NCBI RefSeq assembly: GCF_003575965.1
Contig: NZ_QWJJ01000001.1
Coordinates: forward strand, 124,001 to 188,000
Length of the DNA stretch: 64,000 bases
Direction of reading: 5' to 3'
DNA from: Pseudooceanicola sediminis
GTDB lineage: Bacteria > Pseudomonadota > Alphaproteobacteria > Rhodobacterales > Rhodobacteraceae
A program made the translations under genes and the position numbers. The notes under the pieces are model-generated. The model made no database searches. It had not been told where the DNA came from and saw only the letters and a list, made by a program, of their open reading frames with translations. This document shows, one piece after another, positions 63,870 through 64,000 of the stretch (within the stretch, counting starts at the first letter, position 1; every line of letters starts with the position of its first letter).

Positions 63870-64000
63870 TTACTCTCCCCGAATGGGCCACATCAACGCC
63901 AGGGCCGCTTTCCTGCACCCGCCCCACCGGCACCTGAACCACAGGCAGGCCACGGGCGCGTCGGCCTCGATTACAGAGCCTAGGGTAAATACATTCCCCC

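Noticed and set aside
61947-63983. Plus-strand open frame of 678 codons antisense to the DUF2059-like pair
   Set aside because: No recognisable domain, composition of a shadow frame; both minus-strand genes have signal peptides.
1-64000. Prophage, insertion sequence or plasmid replication genes
   Set aside because: No transposase, integrase, phage structural or RepABC-like sequence was recognised in any frame.

Overview
The window is chromosomal, high-GC DNA from an alphaproteobacterium, most likely a Rhodobacteraceae of the Roseobacter group. The evidence is the combination of TRAP transporters, a suf operon led by an IscR that lacks the usual cysteine ligands, a ChpT phosphotransferase, olsBA ornithine-lipid genes, Usg, a ribosomal protein L21 with a C-terminal helix-hairpin-helix extension, and a HemB without zinc-type cysteines. 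I see no insertion sequence, prophage, CRISPR array or plasmid replication gene. One tRNA is present, Arg with anticodon CCG.

Layout. 1-1401: the 3' part of a TAXI-type TRAP system (binding protein, then the fused permease running off the left edge). 1902-8449: a MocR-type regulator divergent from class II HMG-CoA reductase, three DctPQM TRAP genes and HMG-CoA lyase; together these read as a mevalonate uptake and catabolism operon. 8645-14104: a MAPEG protein, a DMT exporter, an Ada-type regulator, then a LysR regulator divergent from an alpha/beta hydrolase, a frameshifted carboxymuconolactone-decarboxylase-like gene and a cupin. 14246-21009: a DeoR-family repressor divergent from a six-gene overlapping operon: FbpA/AfuA-like binding protein, fused permease, ATPase, an MBL-fold hydrolase, a histidine phosphatase and a HAD phosphatase. 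This is my best candidate for an undescribed system, probably importing and dephosphorylating a phosphorylated organic compound. 21110-23289: an orphan ImuA-like gene, tRNA-Arg and a SAM methyltransferase.

23530-32151 is one long minus-strand iron-sulfur assembly operon (iscR, cysteine desulfurase, sufB, a YbjQ-like gene, an unknown gene, sufC, sufD, two YIP1-like membrane genes, sufS), with a perfect TTAGAA-TAT-TTCTAA palindrome upstream that resembles an Irr/ICE box. 32316-37602 holds an alpha/beta hydrolase, a tandem double HD phosphohydrolase, a TPR protein and a MarR-GNAT fusion, with a noncoding block of 158-bp tandem repeats. 37603-38208 lies between convergent genes and carries four TTTGCAAA sites spaced about 22 bp apart.

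38209-64000 is mostly housekeeping: mfd, hemB, a SYLF-domain lipoprotein, usg, gyrA (TTG start), a LysR regulator, a probable sRNA/leader terminator, an outer-membrane protein, an M32 carboxypeptidase, ctaA, trmJ, a thiE-like gene, olsA-olsB, a DUF3553 protein, chpT, proA-proB-obgE, a GNAT gene, rpmA, rplU and two DUF2059-like secreted proteins. Translational overlaps (ATGA, GTGA) are common throughout. All functional names come from reading protein motifs by eye; no database search was run.
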